From: an uncultured Candidatus Saccharibacteria bacterium
Lineage (GTDB): Bacteria > Patescibacteriota > Saccharimonadia > Saccharimonadales > UBA4665
NCBI GenBank assembly: GCA_937988795.1
Contig: CALKHY010000156.1
Coordinates: forward strand, 1-10,787
Direction of reading: 5' to 3'
Length of the DNA: 10,787 nucleotides
Below the pieces are notes generated by a model that saw only the letters and a program-made list of their open reading frames with translations, made no database searches and was not told the origin of the DNA. Below, piece by piece: positions 1 through 7,031 of this stretch; within the stretch, counting starts at the first letter, position 1; each line of letters opens with the position of its first letter. A program made the translations under genes and the position numbers.

Positions 1-907
1 CGATTTTGGGGGTGAGGCCTTGTGTGGTAAGGCGCTCTTTGACCTCAGCGAGTAATTTGCTCGATTCGTCTAGGGTGTAGCCGATGGCTTTGTTGTCCAG
101 GCTAACTTTGGCTGTGATGCCGGCGTCCGCGGCGATGCGCTCGAAATGCTGCACGATCTCTTGGGCGGCCTGGTCGATCTTGTCTTTGTCGTAACTGCGG
201 GTTTCGGCTTTGAGTAAGGCGAAGCCCGGCACCTTGTTGCGTGCGTCGCCGAACTCCATGCGGCCGATGTTGAAGGTGACACCTGGCATATACTCGCCTT
301 GCTGCAGCTGGCTGGCCGCTTTCATGAGGGCAGCACCGGCGTTCTTGCCTTTTTGCCACTCAGCCGGGTGGGCGTCTTTGCCGATGTATTCGACGTCTAT
401 TTTGTACATGGCTGGGCTGCGCCGGATGATCTCGGCTGGCGTGCCAAGCCAGTCGAAGACGAGTATTTGCCTGGCAGTGAGCATGGTCATGTCAAAGTTG
501 ATGGCGCCGATTAGACCCGCCTCTTCGCCAACAGTAAAGACGAGCTCAAGTGTGCGCGGCGGGGTAATGTTTTCGGTGTGGATGTAGTCTGCCAGCTCCA
601 GCATAACTGCCACGGCGGTTTTGTCGTCACCGCCCAGTAGGCTTTTGCCGTCCGTTTTGATAACTTCTTCGGTCACGATAATTTCACGGCCGTTCAGCGG
701 CGCAGCAATGTCAACGTGCCCGCACATGGCAAGGGCTTCATCGTTTGCGCCCTTAATGCGGCCAACAATGTTGCCGATCTTATCCTGCGTAAACGGCACG
801 CCCGCAGCGGTCAGCCGGTTTTTGATGTACTCAAGAACCTTGTTTTCGTTGGGGTGGACCTCGTCGATAGCGACAAGTTCCAAAAAAGTATTGATCAGCT
901 TTTGCAT
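1..907 (-). CDS. M20-family metallopeptidase, PepT-like (C-terminus outside the window)
   Basis: Predicted cytoplasmic zinc aminopeptidase/tripeptidase of the M20 family (PepT-like branch), releasing amino acids from short peptides. The minus-strand frame opens with ATG at 907 and stays open for 302 codons to the window edge. Seen motifs: GHVDI with metal ligands H64 and D66; GGDDKT with the bridging D94; GEEAG with catalytic E128 and metal ligand E129; D152 in VFDW; KDAHP with H180 after the dimerisation-domain start; and R237-S-Y-D240, matching the family's RSxD region. All expected metal and catalytic residues are therefore present. Family members are about 360-410 residues, so roughly 60-100 residues are missing on the left. 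There is no signal peptide. It lies 44 bases downstream of the M14 gene on the same strand, so co-transcription is plausible. No Shine-Dalgarno is seen before the ATG, but a TAAGAT box lies six bases upstream. The family is confident; the exact substrate is inferred. Confidence 0.9.
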   Translation of the reverse strand, partial: MQKLINTFLELVAIDEVHPNENKVLEYIKNRLTAAGVPFTQDKIGNIVGRIKGANDEALAMCGHVDIAAPLNGREIIVTEEVIKTDGKSLLGGDDKTAVAVMLELADYIHTENITPPRTLELVFTVGEEAGLIGAINFDMTMLTARQILVFDWLGTPAEIIRRSPAMYKIDVEYIGKDAHPAEWQKGKNAGAALMKAASQLQQGEYMPGVTFNIGRMEFGDARNKVPGFALLKAETRSYDKDKIDQAAQEIVQHFERIAADAGITAKVSLDNKAIGYTLDESSKLLAEVKERLTTQGLTPKI

Positions 908-913
908 GAGTTT

Positions 914-919
914 ATCTTA
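914..919 (-). promoter_or_regulatory. -10-like box immediately upstream of the M20 peptidase
   Basis: The minus strand reads TAAGAT (4 of 6 to TATAAT), ending six bases before the ATG at 907. Transcription starting about seven bases downstream would begin at or next to the start codon, giving a leaderless mRNA. No good -35 hexamer is visible, so this is weak, and the gene may instead be read from the M14 promoter. Confidence 0.25.
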
Positions 920-951
920 GCAGGTTTGTGTGGGCGGGAGCATTCAGTAGC

Positions 952-2996
952 CTACGGCAAGGTGATCATGTGCAGCATGGCGTCTTTGTTTTTATTGAAT
1001 TCGTTGCCAGCGAGGGTCCAGAGTTCGACGAGCAGCGCAGGGATGTCGTGCTTGTCGTGCAGCCAGTCTTCAAGCGCGCCGGTGGTGTCGTACTGGAAGA
1101 TCTGGCCGGTTTGGTTGTTTGGCTCGTAGTTGAGATTGGATTTTTGGTCGTATATCTGAGCGAGTTCGTCGCTATCGCCCGAATCATTAGGCATGACGAC
1201 GCCTGCGGCGGCGTGGTAGGTGAGGACGAGGCGCGGTTTGACTTTAATGAGGTAATCCGCCAAGGCCTTGGACTCTGGTTCGCTCAAAGGAGCGCTTCCG
1301 CCGCCGCCTGCATTAAACCAGCCGCCCGGCATGGTAACGTCTTTCTTCCAGTTGTTGGTTGGGAAGTTACGGTTGAGGTCGATACCGTTGGCGTTGGTAC
1401 GCCTGTTTGCCTGGTAGCCGTCCGGGTTGAGGTTGGGGATGATGACGACCGTCCTATGGCCGGGAATGACGTCGGGGTTGCGCTCTAGGTAGTCGATGAG
1501 GCTATTGAGGGTGTGCGTGCTGCTCTTTTCATCGCCGTGCGTGGTACCGACGAAGACGATGGCGCTGTTGCCGCTGCCGAAGCGGTAGCCCGTAATGGAT
1601 CGGCCTTGCACCGAGGTGCCGATAGAGAAGGTTTCCTGGCAGATGGTGCGCGAGTTGTACGACCATGCCGAACCGCCGGAAATACCGTGTTCGTTCTCCA
1701 GCCCATCCAGGACACGAATGCGCAAAGCAGCGCACCGCGGCAGATTGGCGTCTGGATTTATAACGACCCGGTTGTCCTCGCGGTTGAGTTTGGTATCAAT
1801 GGTCTTGCCGTTTGCTTCTACTTTAATGAAATCGGACAGTTTTTGGCTTCCCGATACAGCCGTGTCGAATGTGAGCGTGATGTTCGTTGACAGGGAAACT
1901 TTGTATCTATCAATATTAATGCCTTTCACTTGCGGACCGCCCGAGGTTTTGAAGGTGAGCTTGAGCGGCTCTGGTAGGTGGCCGCCATCCGGCGCGGTGA
2001 CGTTTTGGATGATGAGCTCGAACGTAGCTTGGCGGGCCAGCGTTTCGCCGAACATAATAGTTAGCGTAACATCTTGGGCGTTCTTGGTGACTGGAATATT
2101 GCGGCGTTCGTCGCCAGCTATTTGGACAAGTTCGACGCCGTTTAACGACCTAACCTCTTTGTTGAAAGTGAGCGTCATTTGCTTTGGTGCGTCGTAGACT
2201 GTTTGCTCGTTTTTGATTGAAGATTCAGCCAGGTTGACTGCACCGACGGTCGTTGCATTTTCTGAAAAGACGGTTTCGTGCAGTTCGCCGTTAAAAACCT
2301 TTGCAGGGATATGGTGTATGTTGCAGATTGTTCTAGGTTAAGCTTGGCAATGTCACAGACCAGCCTGGCAGATTCTTCGGTGCAGTTGGTGGCCTGGCCG
2401 CCAACGTGCAAGCGGTATTCAAACACCTTGTCGGCGCTGGACAGCGGTAGGGCAAGCGGGGCATTGGGCGCAATTGGCTTGGCAAGTACGTTTTTGTAGT
2501 TGACTTTGGGCAGACTGCCGACGTTAACGCGGATATCCTTTTTGATAAAGCTTATGTTTAGGGGGCTAAACGAGATGGTTTCGGACAGGTTATCTTCTGG
2601 CGCCTGGGTTGGCGTAATGCAGGTGGTGTGTGAGTACAGGGAATAGCTGCCGATTGCAATGGTTTTCTCTGGTTCTGCATTGAAAGAGCGGCCTTGCTTC
2701 TTGCCAACGAGATGAGGCAGCACGATGGGGTTGGCGAAGCAGTTCTTGCCGGCAAACGAGAAGGTAATTGTACGCGGCATGAGGAATAGCACGGTGAGTG
2801 TAGTAACCAGCAGCACGCACGCGCCGGCGGCGGTGAGCGTCAGATGTTTCGGTGCTGCAAAACGTCTGATACGTGACCAATTGGCCGCGAATTGTTTAAG
2901 GCCATTATGAACCGGCTGGGCAGGAAGGACGAGCGCAGTCGGTTCTTTGCGATCGGGTTTGGCCATGGGTTTATTGTTTATTTTTGTGCCGGGCAT
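952..2996 (-). CDS. Membrane-anchored M14 zinc carboxypeptidase with Ig-like domains, frameshifted near 2300
   Basis: Predicted extracytoplasmic peptidase acting on cell-wall-type peptides, resembling the gamma-D-glutamyl-diaminopimelate (MpaA/DPP) side of family M14. It is read as one gene in two frames: 2996 to about 2301, then one base out of phase to the TAG at 952-954. The corrected product has 681 residues. Residues 1-50 are basic and polar, 52-73 form one membrane helix, and 74-232 are an external part with cysteines C86, C126, C205 and C214. Two Ig-like (Big_5-type) beta domains follow at about 271-353 and 360-450, then the M14 domain from about 465. Active-site residues (corrected numbering): zinc ligands H487 and E490 in THGDE, N542-R543 in DLNRNFP, zinc ligand H595 in LTYHA, and catalytic E658 in LLVELW, so the enzyme part is complete. 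M11 (ATG at 2966) is an alternative start. It is divergent from the HD-domain gene and upstream of the M20 peptidase. Exact substrate is inferred. Confidence 0.85.
2298..2303 (-). other. Frameshift site in the M14 peptidase gene
   Basis: Reading from 2996, the frame is coherent to Leu231-Gln232 (codon CAA at 2303-2301). After that it gives an odd Ser/Thr/Gln/Lys-rich tail ending at TGA 2177-2175. One base out of phase, the sequence continues as KVFNGELHETVFSEN and then APKQMTLTFNKEV, the first strand of the next Ig-like domain. Restoring one A in the AAA run would rejoin the frames as SLQKVFNGEL. CTG-CAA-AGG is not a canonical -1 slippery heptamer, so a sequencing error or true mutation is likelier than programmed frameshifting. 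Confidence 0.75.
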
Positions 2997-3000
2997 AGCT

Positions 3001-3046
3001 ATACGTTTTATAATACGAGCTGTTTTTGATCTTTTACAAAACGTAT
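3001..3046. repeat. 9-bp perfect inverted repeat in the divergent spacer
   Basis: ATACGTTTT at 3001-3009 is the reverse complement of AAAACGTAT at 3038-3046, with 28 bases between. The arms flank the candidate M14-gene promoter, so this could be a paired operator. It could also be chance in AT-rich DNA, although each arm contains the GC-containing core ACGT. Confidence 0.4.
3010..3039 (-). promoter_or_regulatory. Candidate promoter of the M14 peptidase gene
   Basis: The minus strand shows TTGTAA (3039-3034), an 18-base spacer and TATTAT (3015-3010); an overlapping alternative -10 is TATAAA (3012-3007). The start codon is at 2996, so the predicted transcript has a 5' leader of only a few bases, and no Shine-Dalgarno is present. 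Identified by eye only. Confidence 0.4.
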
Positions 3047-3067
3047 CAAATTTTCAATAGAATTAGA

Positions 3068-3099
3068 TTGATTATTTTAAAAGATTATGTTAATATAAT
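3068..3099 (+). promoter_or_regulatory. Candidate promoter of the HD-domain gene
   Basis: A perfect TATAAT lies at 3094-3099, with TTGATT at 3068-3073 as a possible -35. The 20-base spacer is longer than ideal. Predicted transcription starts near 3106, leaving about 29 bases before the ATG at 3135, with no visible Shine-Dalgarno. Another perfect TATAAT at 3009-3014 could give a longer leader. The -10 overlaps a near-perfect palindrome, which suggests repression at this site. Confidence 0.4.
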
Positions 3100-3100
3100 C
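3083..3100. promoter_or_regulatory. Operator-like palindrome over the -10 box
   Basis: GATTATGTTAATATAATC is an 18-bp dyad in which 8 of 9 base pairs match; only G3089/T3094 fails. It covers the TATAAT at 3094-3099. A further direct copy of the half-site GATTAT lies at 3070-3075, and a TTTTAAAA palindrome lies between the two copies at 3075-3082. Together these look like a repressor-binding cluster, but AT-rich DNA makes such dyads more likely by chance. Confidence 0.35.
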
Positions 3101-3134
3101 ATACCTTACTTCTTATGCTTTTAAGCTGATAAAT

Positions 3135-4832
3135 ATGGTCCACGAATTACAAACACGTTACGAACACTCTCGAAGCTTAGCGGATGCCGAGAAATTCAAG
3201 GCAATCCGTACACTTACAGAGCTCGGGCTGCTAATTCCAGTTAGCGAATTAGAAACATACCACGGACGCGTTGGACGCAAAGATGCTCACACTGCGTGGG
3301 GTGTAGATCCAACATTCTCAAATGGCGGCAATAATACCGGGAACTTTAATGTCAACGACCGCCCCACGCTCTATACGGGCTCTCGTGCGGATGCAGAAAA
3401 CTTTGCCAACAGACGTCTTTTAGAGGCATCGCGGCGCCACGATGCGGACACGTTGCAGCCTGAAGTGCACCAGATTGTTGTTGAAGACCCAGACGCTACC
3501 GTCATTAACCTTGACTTTGACGTCACAAACCTGGACGAGCTAGATAAGGAGCGCTACATCAAGGCACTCAAGGCCTTGCTCATCCCGCTTACCGAAGGGT
3601 CGCCAGTTGATTTTTTTGTGCGTCATGACACTCAGAGAGTTGACGAGGAAGTAAAGAGGCAGCCCCGGCCAACTCTCACAAGGAGCGAGATTGCAAAGGT
3701 GGCAGTGGCCGCCGGCGTGAATGAAGGGACAGTACTACAGCTGGCAAGCGCACATAATGCACTGTCTATAGCAGCATACAATCCAGCCTATTTAGCGAGT
3801 CTTTTCCTGCATACTGCGGGCGATTACGGTACGGCCAAGGTGACCATAGGTGACGAAAAGCTGGAATTGCCGGTCAACATGGAATATGTTCAGCGCTATA
3901 TGCGCGCAGCCCATATTGTCGGCGTAAAGGACCGCGTATTCTCAGCAACAGTCAGCCGCGAAATCGAGAGCATATCATTTTTTGATCTCGAGAAGACGTA
4001 CACTTCTGGTCAGCTGGAGGCAAAACGTGCATCAATTTGGGCAAAGCTTGGCTCTCTTGCAAGCGAATCGGCACATATCCCTAAGGCCTTCAAGAGTGGC
4101 GAGAAGATTAGGCCGCTCTTAGGACTGCTTGAAGACCCGCACGCCAAACCAGAAACACTGGTGGCGGCTGCAAAAAAGATCGATGGCTATAAGGAAATCT
4201 TTGAAGCTGATGCTGGTAACTGGGAAGGGTTTAGCTTGGAGCAGCACGTTGAAACAGTGCTGCGCAACTTTGATGAGAATTTTGCCGATCGGGTTCCTGT
4301 GGGGATTATCCCATTGATGCGTCTCGCTATTTTGGCTCACGATCTTGGTAAACCAGAGGCTGCAGCTAAGGGCAGAAAGCATTTGCAGGATCAGTACAAC
4401 GCCCAGGAGGCTGACAAATTCCTGACCAAATTGGGCGTCAATGATAGACTGAAGAAGCTGATACTGGCTATTGTTGGCGAAGGCGAGGCTCTTGCTCTAC
4501 AGGTTGCGCGTACGTATAGTGCGGAGTCGGCGGTTATGGCGATGCGCAATTTTGCTGTGCGAACCCTACAGGAGTATAACGGTTCCAGAGAAGTGGCCGA
4601 AGAGCAGGTTCAAGCATTCACTGAGTTATGTCAGATGTTCATGATTTGTGATGGGGGTGCGTACACCAGCATGGCGGTCACAAGGAGCAAGGTCGGACGG
4701 CACCGTAATGCACCTTCATTTAACGATACCTTTAGTGAATCGCTATTGGGGTTGAGCAAGCGCGGTATAGGGCTAAGACGCACTCCTAATGACAGACCTG
4801 CCCCTAGGAGTTTAACACCCAATCCTAATTAA
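3135..4832 (+). CDS. HD-domain protein with a possible ADP-ribosyltransferase-like N-terminal region
   Basis: A 565-residue protein with no signal peptide or membrane helix, so probably cytoplasmic or exported by a non-Sec route. The C-terminal half is an HD-type metal-dependent phosphohydrolase: H371 in EQHVETVL, H402-D403 in AHDLGKP, H416 in the following helix, and D506 in ICDGGAYTS give the H...HD...D metal set. The N-terminal part (about 35-130) has TYHGR (H43), an Asn/Gly-rich loop (62-70) and PTLYTGSRADAENFA (Y80), then VHQIVV and ATVINLD strands. This spacing is reminiscent of H-Y type ADP-ribosyltransferase folds, but that is inference and a clear third catalytic residue was not identified. 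The middle (180-340) is helical with no recognised domain; the tail (546-565) is Pro/Arg-rich and probably disordered. The ATG at 3135 is the first in frame after the AT-rich spacer. The gene stands alone, divergent from the M14 gene and convergent with guaA. Substrate unknown. Confidence 0.85.
   Translation: MVHELQTRYEHSRSLADAEKFKAIRTLTELGLLIPVSELETYHGRVGRKDAHTAWGVDPTFSNGGNNTGNFNVNDRPTLYTGSRADAENFANRRLLEASRRHDADTLQPEVHQIVVEDPDATVINLDFDVTNLDELDKERYIKALKALLIPLTEGSPVDFFVRHDTQRVDEEVKRQPRPTLTRSEIAKVAVAAGVNEGTVLQLASAHNALSIAAYNPAYLASLFLHTAGDYGTAKVTIGDEKLELPVNMEYVQRYMRAAHIVGVKDRVFSATVSREIESISFFDLEKTYTSGQLEAKRASIWAKLGSLASESAHIPKAFKSGEKIRPLLGLLEDPHAKPETLVAAAKKIDGYKEIFEADAGNWEGFSLEQHVETVLRNFDENFADRVPVGIIPLMRLAILAHDLGKPEAAAKGRKHLQDQYNAQEADKFLTKLGVNDRLKKLILAIVGEGEALALQVARTYSAESAVMAMRNFAVRTLQEYNGSREVAEEQVQAFTELCQMFMICDGGAYTSMAVTRSKVGRHRNAPSFNDTFSESLLGLSKRGIGLRRTPNDRPAPRSLTPNPN
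4782..4814 (+). terminator. Weak terminator-like hairpin at the end of the HD-domain gene
   Basis: ACTCCTA (4782-4788) pairs perfectly with TAGGAGT (4805-4811), with a 16-base loop, followed by only a short T-run (TTTAAC). It lies inside the last codons before the stop at 4830-4832. The long loop and poor T-tract make it a weak candidate, but it is the only hairpin noticed near this convergent gene junction. Confidence 0.25.
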
Positions 4833-4834
4833 TC

Positions 4835-6372
4835 TTATTCCCACTCGATGGTGGCTGGAGGTTTGGTGGTGATTTCGTAGGCGACGCGGTTGATGCCGCG
4901 GACTTCGCTGACGATGCGGCTTGAGATAGTCGCGAGCAGATCGTATGGCAGGCGTGCCCAGTCGGCGGTCATGACGTCGCGCGAGTGGAACGCCTTGACC
5001 ACGCAGGCGTATTCGTATGTGCGGCCGTCGCCCATAACGCCCACGGATTTGACGGGCAGGAGCACGGCAAAGTATTGGAACAGGTCCTTACGGATTTCGG
5101 GGTATTTCTCGATCTCTTCGCGCACAATGGCGTCGGCCTCTTGCAGGATGTGAATTTTCTCTTTGCTGATTTCGCCAACCACGCGGACAGCCAGGCCTGG
5201 GCCAGGGAAGGGTTGGCGGTTGTAAATCTTCTCTGGCAAGCCGAGCTCTTACCGATGGCTCGGACTTCGTCTTTGAATAACTCACGGAGCGGTTCGATGA
5301 GCTTAAATCCCATTTTTTCTGGCAGGCCACCGACGTTGTGGTGGGATTTGATGGTGGCCGAGGGGCCACCTTTGGTCGAGACGCTTTCGACGTGGTCGGG
5401 ATAGAGTGTGCCCTGCACCAGGAACTTGGCGTTTCTGACTTTCCTCGCTTCTTCTTCGAAGATGGCGATGAATTCGGCGCCGATAATTTTGCGCTTTTTC
5501 TCTGGGTCGGTCACGCCTTTAAGTTTGGAGTAAAAGCGCTCGGCCGCGCGCACGGGCTTGATGTTGAGACCAAGGTGCTTGTACATATCCAGCACTTCTT
5601 CGTATTCGTTTTTGCGGAACAGGCCGGTGTCGACAAAAATACAGGTTTGCTGTTTGCCCACCGCGCGGTCGACAATGGTGGCGGCTACGGACGAATCAAC
5701 GCCGCCGGAGAGGGCACAAATGACATTAGCGTCACCCACCAGCTCGCGGATAGCCTTAACCTCGGTGTCTATGAGCGAGGCAGGTTGCCAATCGCGCTTA
5801 AAGCCGCAAATGACAAAGAAGTTCTCCAGCATTTGCTGGCCGTATTCGGTATGTGCTACTTCCAGGTGGAACTGTACGCCAAAGATTTTTTCGGCCGCAT
5901 TCTCAAACGCGGCGATCGTCTCTCCGCTCATGGCAGTAACCGTAAACTTGTCCGGAACTTTGGACACATGCGTGCCATGGCTCATCCAGGCCACGCTGCC
6001 ATCGGCCTTCTTGGGGATGAGTTTACTTGGTTTTATGAGCTTAATGGTTGCCCGGCCGTACTCACGGATTCTGGCTGGCTCGACCTTGCCACCAAAATAT
6101 TGAGCCAGGAGCTGCTGGCCGTAGCAGACGCCGAGAATGGGTACACCAAATGCAAGTACGTCCTGATTAAGTTGTGGCGCGTCCTTGTCGAATACCGAAT
6201 TCGGGCCACCGGACAGCACAATGCCGAGCGGCTCATGCGCTTTGATTTTTTCGGTTGGCGCGTCATAGGGCAGGATGACGCTGTAGACGCCGAGTTCGCG
6301 GGACAGGCGCGCGAAGAACTGGGTGTATTGAGAGCCGAAATCCAGTACGACCAACGTCTCTTTTTGCGCCAT
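4835..6372 (-). CDS. guaA: GMP synthase (glutamine-hydrolysing), frameshifted near 5248
   Basis: Converts XMP, ATP and glutamine to GMP in the cytoplasm, the last step to guanine nucleotides. The frame starts at ATG 6372 and is coherent to Lys375. The last part is one base out of phase and ends at the TAA at 4837-4835. The corrected length is 512 residues, normal for GuaA. Glutamine amidotransferase domain (about 1-195): GSQYTQ, the LSGGP oxyanion region, nucleophile C83 in GVCYGQQ, and H169/E171 in QFHLEV, where the usual proline of FHPE is leucine. ATP-pyrophosphatase domain: the PP-loop LSGGVDSS at 221-228, then [15 protein letters not shown] and [14 protein letters not shown]-terminal dimerisation domain: [12 protein letters not shown] and the conserved ending [11 protein letters not shown]. 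The gene is divergent from the TPR gene and converges on the HD-domain gene with a two-base gap. No Shine-Dalgarno; a TATACT box lies 10 bases upstream of the ATG. If the frameshift is real, the product would lose its dimerisation domain. Confidence 0.95.
5243..5250 (-). other. Frameshift site in guaA
   Basis: The upstream frame reads VRAIGK and then turns into an unrelated Ser/Ala/Trp-rich sequence. One base out of phase, the sequence continues [20 protein letters not shown], the conserved start of the GuaA C-terminal domain. Adding one G after the AAG codon (5250-5248) restores [12 protein letters not shown]. This is a single-base loss with no canonical slippery sequence. The other 134 codons to the stop are undamaged. 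Confidence 0.85.
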
Positions 6373-6382
6373 GGATGCCCGT

Positions 6383-6410
6383 AGTATACCAAACCGCGGC
6401 CGGGCGGCAA
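6383..6410 (-). promoter_or_regulatory. Candidate guaA promoter (leaderless geometry)
   Basis: The minus strand shows TTGCCG (6410-6405), a 16-base spacer and TATACT (6388-6383). The expected start of transcription, about seven bases further, is near 6376, and the ATG is at 6372. The leader would be only about four bases, with no room for a ribosome-binding site. Confidence 0.5.
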
Positions 6411-6421
6411 ATTATCGCGGG

Positions 6422-6460
6422 TTGTGGGGGCTAGGTTTGTTTTGTATAGTTAAATAGAGG
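6422..6460 (+). promoter_or_regulatory. Candidate promoter and RBS of the TPR-surface protein operon
   Basis: TTGTGG (6422-6427), a 17-base spacer and TATAGT (6445-6450) form a good sigma-70-type pair. A GAGG Shine-Dalgarno-like motif (6457-6460) sits 10 bases before the ATG at 6471. It is back to back with the guaA promoter in a 98-base spacer. Confidence 0.5.
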
Positions 6461-6470
6461 CATAACGGTT

Positions 6471-7031
6471 ATGGCAGAACCTACCATTTCTACCGGCAGA
6501 GGTGGCAACAAACGTGCGCTGAAGATTGCGTTGATTGTTGTTGGTGTGCTGGTGTTGGCAGGTGCCATCGCAGCTGGTGCGTGGTGGTGGCAGCAACAAG
6601 AGCGCGATCGCTCGGCCGAGAAGGATCCTATGACCCAAACGGCCGAAGAGGTGCAGAACCAGGTGATTACTGGCGAGTTCGACAAAGCGCACGAGACGAT
6701 AGGCAAGGCTTTGGAGCGGTCCAACCTCTCGGACAAAGACAAATACAACCTATATATGCAGCAAGGGGTAGTGTACGAAAGTCAGCAAAACTACGAAGCA
6801 GCCATGGAGAGCTACCGCAAGGCCGAGGCCATACGGGTAGATGTAGGCGTGGTGTATGCCATTGCCAACGTGGCGCAGCTTATGGGCAACAAAGAACTGG
6901 CGGCCGAGTATTTCAGAAAAGCCATACCGCTGATACCAGAGGATGACCCCATGAGAGATCAGCGAAGGATTGATTTTGAAAACTGGGCAAGAATGATGGA
7001 GGGTCTGGAGCCGATCTATGAGCAAGAGTAG
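6471..7031 (+). CDS. Membrane-anchored TPR-repeat protein
   Basis: A 186-residue protein of unknown specific role. Residues 1-15 are polar and basic, 16-38 form a single membrane helix ending in a Trp triplet, and the rest is a soluble helical domain, probably outside the membrane. The helical part resembles tetratricopeptide repeats: about 59-85 (degenerate), 92-121 (the clearest, with YNLYMQQGVVYESQQNYEAA) and 126-155 (VVYAIANVAQLMGNKELAAE). TPRs bind other proteins, so a scaffold or assembly role for the surface protein or pilus encoded downstream is inferred. The ATG at 6471 has a GAGG motif ten bases upstream. The last 14 bases overlap the next gene in another frame, indicating translational coupling. 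An internal ATG further downstream would remove the membrane helix, so the longer form is preferred. Confidence 0.85.
   Translation: MAEPTISTGRGGNKRALKIALIVVGVLVLAGAIAAGAWWWQQQERDRSAEKDPMTQTAEEVQNQVITGEFDKAHETIGKALERSNLSDKDKYNLYMQQGVVYESQQNYEAAMESYRKAEAIRVDVGVVYAIANVAQLMGNKELAAEYFRKAIPLIPEDDPMRDQRRIDFENWARMMEGLEPIYEQE

Noticed and set aside
928..1488. Plus-strand open frame opposite the M14 catalytic domain
   Set aside because: Antisense to conserved M14 motifs, Val/Gly-rich and without domain features; a shadow.
2175..2178. ATGA overlap suggesting the M14 part is a separate, translationally coupled gene starting at 2178
   Set aside because: The ATG falls inside the first strand of an Ig-like domain. 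The downstream frame is already open with sensible protein from about 2300, while the upstream frame's last 40 codons look random. A frameshift in one gene explains this better.
2298..2303. Programmed -1 ribosomal frameshifting at CTG-CAA-AGG
   Set aside because: It does not fit the X-XXY-YYZ slippery pattern, and no clear downstream stem was seen.
4835..5239. Independent small gene starting at a TTG codon, giving the GuaA C-terminal domain alone
   Set aside because: Its sequence continues upstream in frame as the conserved LGLPEK junction, and the TTG has no ribosome-binding site; it is the rest of guaA after a frameshift.
5338..6384. Long plus-strand open frame (348 codons) opposite guaA
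   Set aside because: It lies wholly antisense to the well-supported guaA, shows no recognised motif, and reads as a codon-bias shadow.
6394..6420. CCGCG/CGCGG inverted repeat between guaA and the TPR gene
   Set aside because: Short stem in a GC-rich patch overlapping the guaA -35 region; no T-tract and no reason for a terminator between divergent genes.
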